From contig NZ_CP015163.1 in assembly GCF_003312875.1 (NCBI RefSeq), positions 3,658,001-3,722,000 of the forward strand: 64,000 nt of DNA, written 5' to 3'. The notes below the pieces were generated by a model that saw nothing but the letters and a program-made list of their open reading frames with translations, was not told where the DNA came from and ran no database searches. The translations under genes were made by a program, and so were the position numbers. Numbering within the stretch: the first letter of the stretch is position 1; each line of letters begins with the position of its first letter. Positions 18,023-26,404 of this stretch are shown in pieces. This DNA comes from Amycolatopsis albispora. Lineage in GTDB: Bacteria > Actinomycetota > Actinomycetes > Mycobacteriales > Pseudonocardiaceae.

Positions 18023-18697
18023 TCACTCCTCGTCTGGCCGCGCGCCCAGCCGGTAGCCGACCCCGCGCACCGTCTCGATCAGCTCGGCGCGGCCGAGCTT
18101 CGTTCGCAGGGTAGCGACATGGACGTCCAGTGAGCGGCTTTCCGCCTGCCCGCGCCTGCCCCACAGCTCGGTGAGCAGCCGGTCGCGCGAGCAGACCGCG
18201 CCGCCCTCGGCCGCGATCAGCTTCAGCACGCCGAATTCCTTGCGCGAGAGCGTGATCACCTCACCACCGGCGGTCACCTCGTGCCGGTCGAGGTCGATCA
18301 CCACGTCGGCCACCTTGATCGCGCCGGTGGCCGCCCTGGCCGGTTCGCCGCGGCGGCGGCGCACCGCGTGCACCCTGGCCACCAGCTCGTCCACGTCGTA
18401 CGGCTTGACCAGGTAGTCGTCGGCTCCCGAGCGCAGGCCGAGAATGCGGTCGTCGACCTCACCGCGAGCGGAAACCACGATGATCGCCACGTCGCTGATC
18501 TCGCGGATCCGCCAGCAGAGCACCATGCCGTCCACGTCCGGCAGGCCCAGGTCGAGCAGCACCACGTCGGCGTCGGCGATCCGGTCCAGCACCTCGGCGC
18601 CCGAGGCCAGGCGCCGGACCGACAGCCCGCGGCGCAGCAGCGCCGGCACCAGTGCGTCGGCCACCCTGTCGTCGTCCTCGACGAGCAGAACGCGCAC
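18023..18697 (-). CDS. OmpR-family response regulator, GluR-like
   Basis: The 224-residue product is a receiver domain with the phosphoacceptor Asp49 (VVLLDLGLPD), Lys98 (YLVKPYD) and acidic pocket EDD, followed by a winged-helix OmpR DNA-binding domain (VITLSRKEFGVLKLIA to ESRSLDVHVATLRTKLG). The GTG start has AAAGGAG 6 nt upstream. It is cotranscribed with the kinase gene behind it. The 214-bp gap to gluA on the other strand is where it would act. TTTACACC and TAAGTGTTAG in that gap are AT-rich candidates for binding, without further proof. Confidence 0.94.
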   Translation of the reverse strand: MRVLLVEDDDRVADALVPALLRRGLSVRRLASGAEVLDRIADADVVLLDLGLPDVDGMVLCWRIREISDVAIIVVSARGEVDDRILGLRSGADDYLVKPYDVDELVARVHAVRRRRGEPARAATGAIKVADVVIDLDRHEVTAGGEVITLSRKEFGVLKLIAAEGGAVCSRDRLLTELWGRRGQAESRSLDVHVATLRTKLGRAELIETVRGVGYRLGARPDEE

Positions 18698-18911
18698 GCC
18701 GGCTCCTTTCCGGTGGGTTGAGATCGATTTGAAACCCTAAGTGTTAGTCAAGCGGGCTTTACACCCTGACGGAGCAGAGTAAGTTTCCGCCATCGCCGAC
18801 TCGTCATGCGCGAAAGGGCCCAGTCCAGACCTGCGACATGGGCCGTGTACGAGGTGTGACTAGAGTTACGGCAACCAAGAAGGACACCGCAGCTCGCCGC
18901 CTGGAGGCCAG

Positions 18912-19667
<756 letters not shown>

Positions 19668-19683
19668 GAAGGAACCCAATCAG

Positions 19684-20526
19684 ATGCGGTTGAGTCGAGT
19701 TCTGCGTACGAGCGCAGTCGTCGCGGTTGCGGGCCTCACGCTCGCCGCCTGTGGTGGCGGCGGGGAAAGCGGCAGCAAGAACCTGGTCGCGCGCGCCAAG
19801 GAAGACAAGAAGATCACCATCGGCATCAAGTTCGACCAGCCGGGGCTCGGGCTCCAGACGCAGGCGGGCAAGCCGGAGGGCTTCGACGTGGACGTGGCGA
19901 AGTACATCGCCAAGGAGCTGGGCGTCGAAGAGTCGGGGATCACCTGGAAGGAAGCCCAGTCCGCCGAGCGCGAGAACCTGATCGAGAAGGGTGACGTCGA
20001 CTTCATCGTCGCCACCTACTCGATCACCGACAAGCGCAAGGAGAAGGTGGCCTTCGCCGGGCCGTACTTCGTCGCGGGCCAGGGCCTGCTGGTGCGCGCG
20101 GACAACACCGACATCACCGGCAACACCGCGCTCAACGGCAAGAAGCTGTGCTCGGTCAAGGGCTCCACCCCGGCCCAGAAGATCAAGGACGAGTACTCCA
20201 AGGACGCGCAGCTGCAGGAGTACGGCAAGTACTCCGACTGCATCACCGCGCTGGAGAACGGCAGCATCGACGCGGTCACCACCGACGACGTGATCCTGGC
20301 CGGTTTCGCGGCCAAGAGCCCGGGCAAGTTCAAGCTGGTCGGCGAGCCGTTCAGCAAGGAGAACTACGGGGTCGGCCTGAAGAAGGACGACGCCGAGAGC
20401 CGCACCGCGATCGCCAACGCGATCACCAAGATGCAGCAGGACGGCAGCTGGAAGAAGTCGCTGGAGGCCAACGTCGGCCCGTCGGGTTACAAGATCCCCG
20501 AGCCCTCGCCGGTGACCGAGAAGTAA
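19684..20526 (+). CDS. gluB: Glutamate ABC transporter, substrate-binding lipoprotein
   Basis: The 280-residue lipoprotein has the signal LTLAAC with lipidated Cys23 and a type II periplasmic-binding fold of the amino acid group (ITIGIKFDQPGLG, PEGFDVDVAKYIAKELG, FIVATYSITDKRKEKVAFAGPY, and KLCSVKGSTPAQKI with GSID). It captures glutamate outside the membrane and delivers it to GluC-GluD. AGGAAGG stands before the ATG. A GC-rich hairpin at 20564-20592 follows the gene and may raise its message level over the permease genes. Confidence 0.93.
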   Translation: MRLSRVLRTSAVVAVAGLTLAACGGGGESGSKNLVARAKEDKKITIGIKFDQPGLGLQTQAGKPEGFDVDVAKYIAKELGVEESGITWKEAQSAERENLIEKGDVDFIVATYSITDKRKEKVAFAGPYFVAGQGLLVRADNTDITGNTALNGKKLCSVKGSTPAQKIKDEYSKDAQLQEYGKYSDCITALENGSIDAVTTDDVILAGFAAKSPGKFKLVGEPFSKENYGVGLKKDDAESRTAIANAITKMQQDGSWKKSLEANVGPSGYKIPEPSPVTEK

Positions 20527-20563
20527 GCACGAGCCTTCCCCTTCCCGAATGAAGAAGCACGGC

Positions 20564-20592
20564 GGCGCGCCGCGACCCGATCGCGGCGCGCC
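20564..20592 (+). terminator. Hairpin between gluB and gluC (attenuator or processing site)
   Basis: GGCGCGCCGCG-ACCCGAT-CGCGGCGCGCC is a perfect 11-bp stem with a 7-nt loop. No U-tract follows, so complete termination is unlikely. Its place after the binding-protein gene is typical of structures that protect the upstream mRNA or reduce readthrough into permease genes. Confidence 0.6.
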
Positions 20593-20618
20593 GTCCCATA
20601 TCCGACGAGGAGTTTTCC

Positions 20619-21299
20619 GTGTTCGACTTCCTCGGTGACTACGACATCCTCGGTGCCTTCTGGACGACCATCCAGCTGGCGGTGCTCTCCGCCGTCGGCT
20701 CGCTGATCTGGGGCACGATCCTGGCCGGGATGCGGGTGAGCCCGGTCCCGATCATGCGGGGATTCGGCACCGCCTACGTCAACGTCGTGCGGAACACTCC
20801 GCTGACGGTGATCATCTTCTTCTGCTCCATCGGCCTGTCCTCCACGCTGGCCTTCAACCTGGCGCCGGAGAACTCGCCGACCTTCATCATCGACAACGGC
20901 TTCCGGCTCGCCGTCCTCGGTTTTGTGGCCTACACCTCGACCTTCGTCTGCGAGTCGCTGCGCTCGGGCATCAACACGGTCCCGGTCGGCCAGGCCGAGG
21001 CGGCCCGCGCGCTGGGGCTGAGCTTCTCCCAGGTGCTGCGGATCATCGTGCTGCCGCAGGCGTTCCGCTCGGTGATCGCGCCGCTGGCGAGCGTGCTGAT
21101 CGCGCTGATCAAGAACACCACGGTGGCCAGCGTCATCGGTGTCGCCGAGGCCTCGCTGCTGATGGCGGAGATGATCGAGAACGAGAGTGACGCGATCATC
21201 CTGGTGTTCTCGGTGTTCGCACTCGGCTTTGTGCTCCTCACCCTGCCGGTCGGGCTGCTGCTCGGCTGGGTGGCGAAGAAAGTGGCGGTGAAACGATGA
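20619..21299 (+). CDS. gluC: Glutamate ABC transporter, permease
   Basis: The 226-residue integral membrane protein has about five helices and the permease EAA loop (EAARALGLSFSQVLRIIVLPQAF). GTG at 20619 is 7 nt from GAGGAG. Its stop overlaps the gluD start (ATGA), so the two permease subunits are made together and likely form a heterodimer. Confidence 0.92.
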   Translation: MFDFLGDYDILGAFWTTIQLAVLSAVGSLIWGTILAGMRVSPVPIMRGFGTAYVNVVRNTPLTVIIFFCSIGLSSTLAFNLAPENSPTFIIDNGFRLAVLGFVAYTSTFVCESLRSGINTVPVGQAEAARALGLSFSQVLRIIVLPQAFRSVIAPLASVLIALIKNTTVASVIGVAEASLLMAEMIENESDAIILVFSVFALGFVLLTLPVGLLLGWVAKKVAVKR

Positions 21300-22210
21300 G
21301 CGGCGCCCCCTCTGTTCTCTACGACGCCCCCGGTCCGAAGGCCAAGGCGCGCAACATCATCTACACGGTGATCTTCGGGGCGATCCTGGTGCTGATCGCC
21401 TACCTGGTGATCGCCCAGCTCGCCGAGAAGAACCAGCTGGCAGGCGAGAAGTGGACGCCGTTCATCGAGAGCGGCACGTGGGTGACCTTCCTGCTGCCCG
21501 GCCTCGGCTACACCCTGCTGATCGCGGGACTGTCCATTGTGATCGCGCTGCCGGTCGGGGCCATCTTCGGCATCGCGCGGCTGTCCGACCACAAGTGGAT
21601 CCGCACGGTGGCCGGGGTGATCGTGGAGTTCTTCCGCGCCATCCCGGTGCTGATCCTGATGATCTTCGCGAACGAGTTCTACTCGGAGTACACCGATGTG
21701 GACTCGGACAACCGGGTGCTCTTCGCCGCGGTGACCGGTCTGGTGCTGTACAACGCTTCCGTGCTCGCGGAAGTGGTGCGCGCCGGTATCCTGTCCCTCC
21801 CGAAGGGACAGACGGAGGCGGCGTCGGCGCTGGGGCTGCGCAAGACCCAGACGATGACCAACGTGCTGCTGCCGCAGGCGGTGGCCGCGATGCTGCCGGC
21901 GATCGTCAGCCAGCTGGTGGTCATCCTGAAGGACACCGCGCTGGCCGGTGGTGCGCTGTCGGTGCCGGACCTGCTGCGCCAGGCGAACGTGATCTCCGGG
22001 AACTTCGGCAACACCATTCCGACCTACATCGTCATCGGCGTCATCTACGTGGTGCTGAACTTCATCCTGACCAGCTTCGCTTCGTGGCTGCAGAAGAAGA
22101 TGGCCCGCCGCAAGAAGACCCCGAAGGGCACCCAGCCCCTGATCGACGCACCCTCGCAGATCACCACGACCACGCAGGCCGGTGCCGCCGGCACCGGTGG
22201 CGGAATCTGA
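21296..22210 (+). CDS. gluD: Glutamate ABC transporter, permease
   Basis: The 304-residue permease partner of GluC has an N-terminal extra helix (ARNIIYTVIFGAILVLIAYL), the EAA loop (TEAASALGLRKTQTMTNVLLPQA) and a cytoplasmic tail rich in Lys, Thr and Ala. Its ATG overlaps the gluC stop by 4 nt. A palindromic terminator follows 11 bp after its stop. Confidence 0.92.
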   Translation: MSGAPSVLYDAPGPKAKARNIIYTVIFGAILVLIAYLVIAQLAEKNQLAGEKWTPFIESGTWVTFLLPGLGYTLLIAGLSIVIALPVGAIFGIARLSDHKWIRTVAGVIVEFFRAIPVLILMIFANEFYSEYTDVDSDNRVLFAAVTGLVLYNASVLAEVVRAGILSLPKGQTEAASALGLRKTQTMTNVLLPQAVAAMLPAIVSQLVVILKDTALAGGALSVPDLLRQANVISGNFGNTIPTYIVIGVIYVVLNFILTSFASWLQKKMARRKKTPKGTQPLIDAPSQITTTTQAGAAGTGGGI

Positions 22211-22221
22211 CCCACCGCACG

Positions 22222-22257
22222 ACGAAGGCCCTGCTCGCGCGCGAGCAGGGCCTTCGT
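22222..22257. terminator. Bidirectional terminator between gluD and sdhB
   Basis: A perfect 36-bp palindrome whose arms begin ACGAAGGCCCTGCTCG; as RNA it gives a 16-bp stem with a 4-nt loop on either strand. It lies between two convergent operons, 11 bp from the gluD stop and 5 bp from the sdhB stop. Confidence 0.8.
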
Positions 22258-22262
22258 GCTGG

Positions 22263-23018
22263 TCAGGAATCGTTGCGGCGGAACAGCTTGTTGCCCAGCC
22301 AGACGATCGGGTCGTACTTGCGGTCCGCCACGCGCTCCTTCATCGGGATCAGCGCGTTGTCGGTGATGTGGATGCCCTCCGGGCAGACCTCGGTGCAGCA
22401 CTTGGTGATGTTGCAGTACCCGAGCCCGTGCTCCTCCTGCGCGGCGTCCCGGCGGTCGGCCACGTCCAGCGGGTGCATCTCCAGCTCCGCGATCCGCATC
22501 AGGTACCGCGGCCCGGCGAAGGCTTCCTTGTTCTCCTCGTGGTCACGCACCACGTGGCAGGTGTTCTGGCACAGGAAGCACTCGATGCACTTGCGGAACT
22601 CCTGCGAGCGCTCGACGTCCACCTGCTGCATGCGGTAGTCGCCGGGCTTCAGGTCCGCGGGCGGGGTGAACGACGGGATCTCGCGCGCCTTGGTGTAGTT
22701 GAAGGACACGTCGGTGACCAGGTCGCGGATCACCGGGAAGGTCCGCATCGGGGTCACCGTGATGACCTCGTCCTCGTCGAACACCGACATCCGCGTCATG
22801 CACAGCAGGCGCGGACGGCCGTTGATCTCCGCCGAGCACGAGCCGCACTTGCCCGCCTTGCAGTTCCACCGCACCGCCAGGTCCGGCGCCTGGGTGGCCT
22901 GCAGGCGGTGGATGATGTCGAGCACGACCTCACCCTCGTTCACCTCGACGGTGTAGTCCTGCAGCTCACCGTCGGTGTCGTCGCCGCGCCAGACCCGGAA
23001 GCTCGCCTTGTACCCCAT
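22263..23018 (-). CDS. sdhB: Succinate dehydrogenase/fumarate reductase iron-sulfur subunit (Sdh1 type)
   Basis: This subunit carries electrons from the flavoprotein to the membrane subunit. The 251-residue product has a plant-type ferredoxin domain with CKAGKCGSC and a later RLLC for [2Fe-2S]. The C-terminal cysteine groups are CIECFLCQNTC and KCCTEVCPEG for the [4Fe-4S] and [3Fe-4S] clusters. It is the last gene of the operon, 1 bp after the flavoprotein gene. Sequence and order match Rv0247c rather than the Rv3316-3319 enzyme. Confidence 0.94.
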   Translation of the reverse strand: MGYKASFRVWRGDDTDGELQDYTVEVNEGEVVLDIIHRLQATQAPDLAVRWNCKAGKCGSCSAEINGRPRLLCMTRMSVFDEDEVITVTPMRTFPVIRDLVTDVSFNYTKAREIPSFTPPADLKPGDYRMQQVDVERSQEFRKCIECFLCQNTCHVVRDHEENKEAFAGPRYLMRIAELEMHPLDVADRRDAAQEEHGLGYCNITKCCTEVCPEGIHITDNALIPMKERVADRKYDPIVWLGNKLFRRNDS

Positions 23019-23019
23019 C

Positions 23020-24933
23020 TCAGGCCTGCCTTCCCGGGTGCGTGGTCAGCTCTTCCTCGGTGTAGTACTTCTCCAGCTCGCTCAGCTCGAACAGCTCGAG
23101 CAGGTCCTGGCGCAGCGGCTCCTGCTGCTTCGGCGTCACCGTCACGCCCGGCACCACGTCGTCGCCGTCGGCCACCTGGCACACCAGCAACCGGTTGCGC
23201 CACTGGGCATCCATCTGCGGGTGGTCGTCACGGGTGTGCCCGCCGCGGCTTTCCGTGCGCATCAGCGCCGCCTTGGCCACGCATTCGCTGACCATCAGCA
23301 TGTTCCGCAGGTCCAGCGCCAGGTGCCAGCCGGGGTTGAACTGCCGGTGCCCCTCCACCACGACCTGGTGCACGCGCTGCTTGATCTCGGCGAGCTTGGC
23401 CAGCGCCTGCTCGATCTCCTCGGCCTTGCGAATGATGCCGACCAGGTCGTTCATCGACTGCTGGAGCTCGGTGTGCAGGGTGTACGGGTTTTCCTCGACC
23501 CCGTTCGCCGGCGGGTCGAACGGTGCCACCGCCATCTTCGCCGCGGCGTCGACGCGCTCCTGCGACACCACCGGCCGTCGCTCCAGACCCTCCACATAGG
23601 ACGCCGCGCCGAGGCCCGCCCGCCTGCCGAAGACCAGCAGGTCCGACAGCGAGTTCCCGCCGAGCCGGTTCGAGCCGTGCATGCCGCCGGAGCACTCGCC
23701 CGCGGCGAACAGGCCGGGCACCACCGAAGCCGCGGTGTCCGGGTCGACCTCGATGCCGCCCATCACGTAGTGGCAGGTCGGGCCGACCTCCATCGGCTCG
23801 GCGGTGATGTCCACATCGGCCAGTTCCTTGAACTGGTGGTACATCGAGGGCAGCCGCTTGCGGATCTCCTCGGCGGGCAGCCTGCTGGCGATGTCCAGGA
23901 ACACCCCGCCGTGCGGGGACCCCCGGCCCGCCTTGACCTCGGAGTTGATCGCCCGCGCCACCTCGTCGCGCGGCAGCAGGTCCGGGGTGCGCCGGTTCTC
24001 CTCCTGGTTGGTGTACCAGCGATCGGCCTCGTCCTCGTTGTCCGCGTACTGCCCCTTGAACACGTCGGGGATGTACTCGAACATGAAGCGCTTGTCGTCG
24101 GAGTTCTTCAGCACCCCGCCGTCACCGCGCACGCCCTCGGTGACCAGGATGCCCTTCACGCTCGGCGGCCAGACCATGCCGGTCGGGTGGAACTGGACGA
24201 ACTCCATGTTGATCAGCGTCGCCCCGGCACGCAGCGCCAGCGCGTGACCGTCCCCGGTGTACTCCCAGGAGTTCGAGGTGACCTTGAACGATTTGCCGAT
24301 GCCGCCGGTGGCCAGCACCACGGCCGGTGTCTCGAACAACACGAACCGGCCGCTCTCGCGGTAGTAACCGAACGCCCCGGCGATCCGGTCGCCGTCCTTG
24401 ATCAGCTCGGTGATCGTGCACTCGGCGAACACCTTGATCTTCGCCTCGTAGTCGCCGTGCTCGGCGAAGTCCTCCTGCTGCAGCGAAACGATCTTCTGCT
24501 GCATGGTGCGGATCAGCTCGAGCCCGGTGCGGTCACCGACGTGCGCCAGCCGCGGATAGGTGTGCCCGCCGAAGTTCCGCTGGCTGATCCGGCCGTCGGC
24601 GGTGCGGTCGAATAACGCGCCGTAAGTCTCCAGCTCCCAGACGCGGTCCGGCGCCTCCCGCGCGTGCAGTTCGGCCATGCGCCAGTTGTTCAGGAACTTG
24701 CCGCCGCGCATGGTGTCGCGGAAGTGCACCTGCCAGTTGTCCCGCTCGTTCGCGTTGCCCATCGACGCCGCGCAGCCGCCTTCGGCCATCACCGTGTGCG
24801 CCTTGCCGAACAGCGACTTGCACACCACCGCCACGCTGAGGCCGCGCTGCCGCGCCTCGATCACCGCGCGGAGACCGGCGCCACCGGCACCGATCACCAC
24901 CACGTCGTAGCTGTGCCGTTCGACCTCGGTCAT
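23020..24933 (-). CDS. sdhA: Succinate dehydrogenase/fumarate reductase flavoprotein subunit (Sdh1 type)
   Basis: This subunit oxidises succinate to fumarate at a covalently bound FAD. The 637-residue product has the Rossmann motif VVVIGAGGAGLRAV, the HTVMAEGG stretch with the histidine that binds FAD, the active-site stretch FVQFHPTGMVWP, and SNRLGGNSLSDLLVFGRRAG. The ATG at 24933 is preceded by GAGGTGG. The equivalent in M. tuberculosis is Rv0248c. Confidence 0.95.
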   Translation of the reverse strand: MTEVERHSYDVVVIGAGGAGLRAVIEARQRGLSVAVVCKSLFGKAHTVMAEGGCAASMGNANERDNWQVHFRDTMRGGKFLNNWRMAELHAREAPDRVWELETYGALFDRTADGRISQRNFGGHTYPRLAHVGDRTGLELIRTMQQKIVSLQQEDFAEHGDYEAKIKVFAECTITELIKDGDRIAGAFGYYRESGRFVLFETPAVVLATGGIGKSFKVTSNSWEYTGDGHALALRAGATLINMEFVQFHPTGMVWPPSVKGILVTEGVRGDGGVLKNSDDKRFMFEYIPDVFKGQYADNEDEADRWYTNQEENRRTPDLLPRDEVARAINSEVKAGRGSPHGGVFLDIASRLPAEEIRKRLPSMYHQFKELADVDITAEPMEVGPTCHYVMGGIEVDPDTAASVVPGLFAAGECSGGMHGSNRLGGNSLSDLLVFGRRAGLGAASYVEGLERRPVVSQERVDAAAKMAVAPFDPPANGVEENPYTLHTELQQSMNDLVGIIRKAEEIEQALAKLAEIKQRVHQVVVEGHRQFNPGWHLALDLRNMLMVSECVAKAALMRTESRGGHTRDDHPQMDAQWRNRLLVCQVADGDDVVPGVTVTPKQQEPLRQDLLELFELSELEKYYTEEELTTHPGRQA

Positions 24934-24997
24934 GAATCAATCCACCTCAGTGCGTTCTGACGCCGTTGTCGGAGAAAAGTGTTGGGAGGTAAGGGTT

Positions 24998-25831
24998 TCA
25001 GTTGACGAACCGGAGATCGGTGATCGTCCCGCTGGCCACCAGCATCACGTAGAGGTCGGTCAGCACCAGGGTGCCGAGGGTGATCCACGCCAGCGTCATG
25101 TGCCGGTTGTTCAGCTTGGTCACCTGGGTCCACATCCAGTACCGCACCGGGTGCCTGGAGAAGTGCTTGAGCCTGCCGCCGGTGATGTGCCGGCACGAGT
25201 GGCAGGACAGCGTGTAGGCCCAGAGCATGATCACGTTGCCGAGCAGCACGATGTTGCCGAGGCCGAAGCCGAACCCGCCGCCGGAGCCGTGGAACGCGGT
25301 GATCGCGTCCCAGGTGTTGATCAGCGCCACCACCACGGCCACGTAGAAGAAGTAGCGGTGGGCGTTCTGGATGATCAGCGGCAGCCGGGTCTCGCCGGTG
25401 TACTTCGCGTGTGGTTCGGCGACCGCGCAGGCCGGCGGCGAGAACCACACCGACCGGTAGTAGGCCTTGCGGTAGTAGTAGCAGGTGAGCCGGAAGCCGA
25501 GCAGGAACGGCAGCACGAGGAAGCCGAGCGGGATGAACCCGGGCAGCTCACCGAACGGCGTGCCGAAGTGGCTCGACCCCGGCACGCACGAATCGCTCAG
25601 GCACGGCGAGTAGAACGGCGTGAGGTAGTGGTACTCCTCCACCCAGTACGCGGTGCGCACGAACGACCGGATCGTCGCGTAGACGACGAACGTGGCGAGG
25701 CCGAGCGTGGTGAGCAGCGGCCCGAGCCACCACCGGTCCGTGCGCAGGGTCCGTTCGGAGATCTTCGCGCGCATCGGCGCGAAGACCCCGGTGCCCGCCC
25801 GGCTTGCCTCGTTGCGAGCCGGGGCGCTCAC
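24998..25831 (-). CDS. sdhC: Succinate dehydrogenase membrane anchor subunit (Rv0249c-like)
   Basis: This 277-residue membrane protein has five or six hydrophobic segments and would pass electrons from SdhB to menaquinone. It is much longer than a classic SdhC. It carries YTLSCHSCRHITGG (about residue 210) and CLSDSC (about 77) in an otherwise Cys-poor protein. In Mycobacterium smegmatis Sdh1 a membrane-embedded Rieske-type Fe-S cluster has been reported. The CHSCRH motif is a reasonable place for cluster ligands here, but this is inference. GTG at 25831 overlaps the stop of the upstream gene (GTGA). Confidence 0.88.
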   Translation of the reverse strand: MSAPARNEASRAGTGVFAPMRAKISERTLRTDRWWLGPLLTTLGLATFVVYATIRSFVRTAYWVEEYHYLTPFYSPCLSDSCVPGSSHFGTPFGELPGFIPLGFLVLPFLLGFRLTCYYYRKAYYRSVWFSPPACAVAEPHAKYTGETRLPLIIQNAHRYFFYVAVVVALINTWDAITAFHGSGGGFGFGLGNIVLLGNVIMLWAYTLSCHSCRHITGGRLKHFSRHPVRYWMWTQVTKLNNRHMTLAWITLGTLVLTDLYVMLVASGTITDLRFVN

Positions 25832-26121
25832 CGCTGGTCACGCTGGTAGCCGCCGACGCCTTCGTCGTCCGCGCCCTGCCAGAGTGACGGGTCGTAAGGG
25901 GTGTCGGGTACCACGACCACGTTGGCGCGGTCGGTGGCGCGGGCCTGCTGGGGCACCGGCGGCGTGGCGTCGAACTCGTTGACGTCGATCTCGAGCCGCT
26001 CCACGTCGTTGGCGATCCGGCGCACCGCCGGCGCCTCGCCGTACTTGGCTCGCAGCGCGCCTACGCACTGTCGCAACTGCCCGATGGTGCGGCGCAGTTC
26101 GGTGAATTCGGTGGTGGTCAT
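25828..26121 (-). CDS. Small conserved protein, first gene of the sdh operon (Rv0250c-like)
   Basis: The 97-residue soluble protein has a helical N-terminal half (FTELRRTIGQLRQCVGALRAKYG to RRIANDVERLEIDVNEFD) and an acidic, Pro-rich C-terminal half ending YDPSLWQGADDEGVGGYQRDQ. It has the length and position of Rv0250c, upstream of the Rv0249c-type anchor, and is translationally coupled to it. The function is unknown; an assembly or accessory role for the dehydrogenase would fit. The ATG at 26121 follows GGAGG at 5 nt. Confidence 0.85.
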   Translation of the reverse strand: MTTTEFTELRRTIGQLRQCVGALRAKYGEAPAVRRIANDVERLEIDVNEFDATPPVPQQARATDRANVVVVPDTPYDPSLWQGADDEGVGGYQRDQR

Positions 26122-26199
26122 ACGTACCTCCGACGGTCAGTCAGTTCGTGCGGCGGGGCCGAGGCCGGGCCGCACCGTGGTGGGGCGCGCTGATGCCTG

Positions 26200-26228
26200 A
26201 CTCTGCCTTGCCTTGTCCAGTGTGACAA
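26200..26228 (-). promoter_or_regulatory. Promoter of the sdh operon
   Basis: On the minus strand there is a -35 TTGTCA (26228-26223), a 17-bp spacer and a -10 CAGAGT (26205-26200), giving a leader of about 70 nt. The CRP-like site at 26221-26236 overlaps the -35. Confidence 0.6.
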
Positions 26229-26236
26229 GTAGCACA
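26221..26236. promoter_or_regulatory. CRP-family-like site 1
   Basis: TGTGACAAGTAGCACA matches TGTGA-N6-TCACA with one mismatch. It covers the -35 of the sdh promoter and lies about 55 bp upstream of the edd -35. The regulator is not in the window. Confidence 0.5.
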
Positions 26237-26250
26237 CCCTGGTCGCCGTA

Positions 26251-26266
26251 CGTGATCGGGGTCACG
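26251..26266. promoter_or_regulatory. CRP-family-like site 2
   Basis: CGTGA-TCGGGG-TCACG is a perfect inverted repeat with the spacing of CRP/GlxR sites. It is centred about 35 bp upstream of the edd -35 element, and 15 bp from site 1. Confidence 0.45.
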
Positions 26267-26289
26267 TTCCGGGATCATCTGGATCGATT

Positions 26290-26318
26290 TTGATTCGAAG
26301 TTCGCTGTTCGGTACTGT
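26290..26318 (+). promoter_or_regulatory. Promoter of edd-eda
   Basis: A -35 TTGATT (26290-26295), a 17-bp spacer and a -10 TACTGT (26313-26318) give a start near 26325, about 80 nt before the edd ATG. Confidence 0.65.
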
Positions 26319-26404
26319 GTGGACCGTCACCACGAAGACCGGACGCCAGCGACGCCGTCACCGGACCACTCCCGAATCCCCGTGATCCGCACCGGAGCCG
26401 CCGA

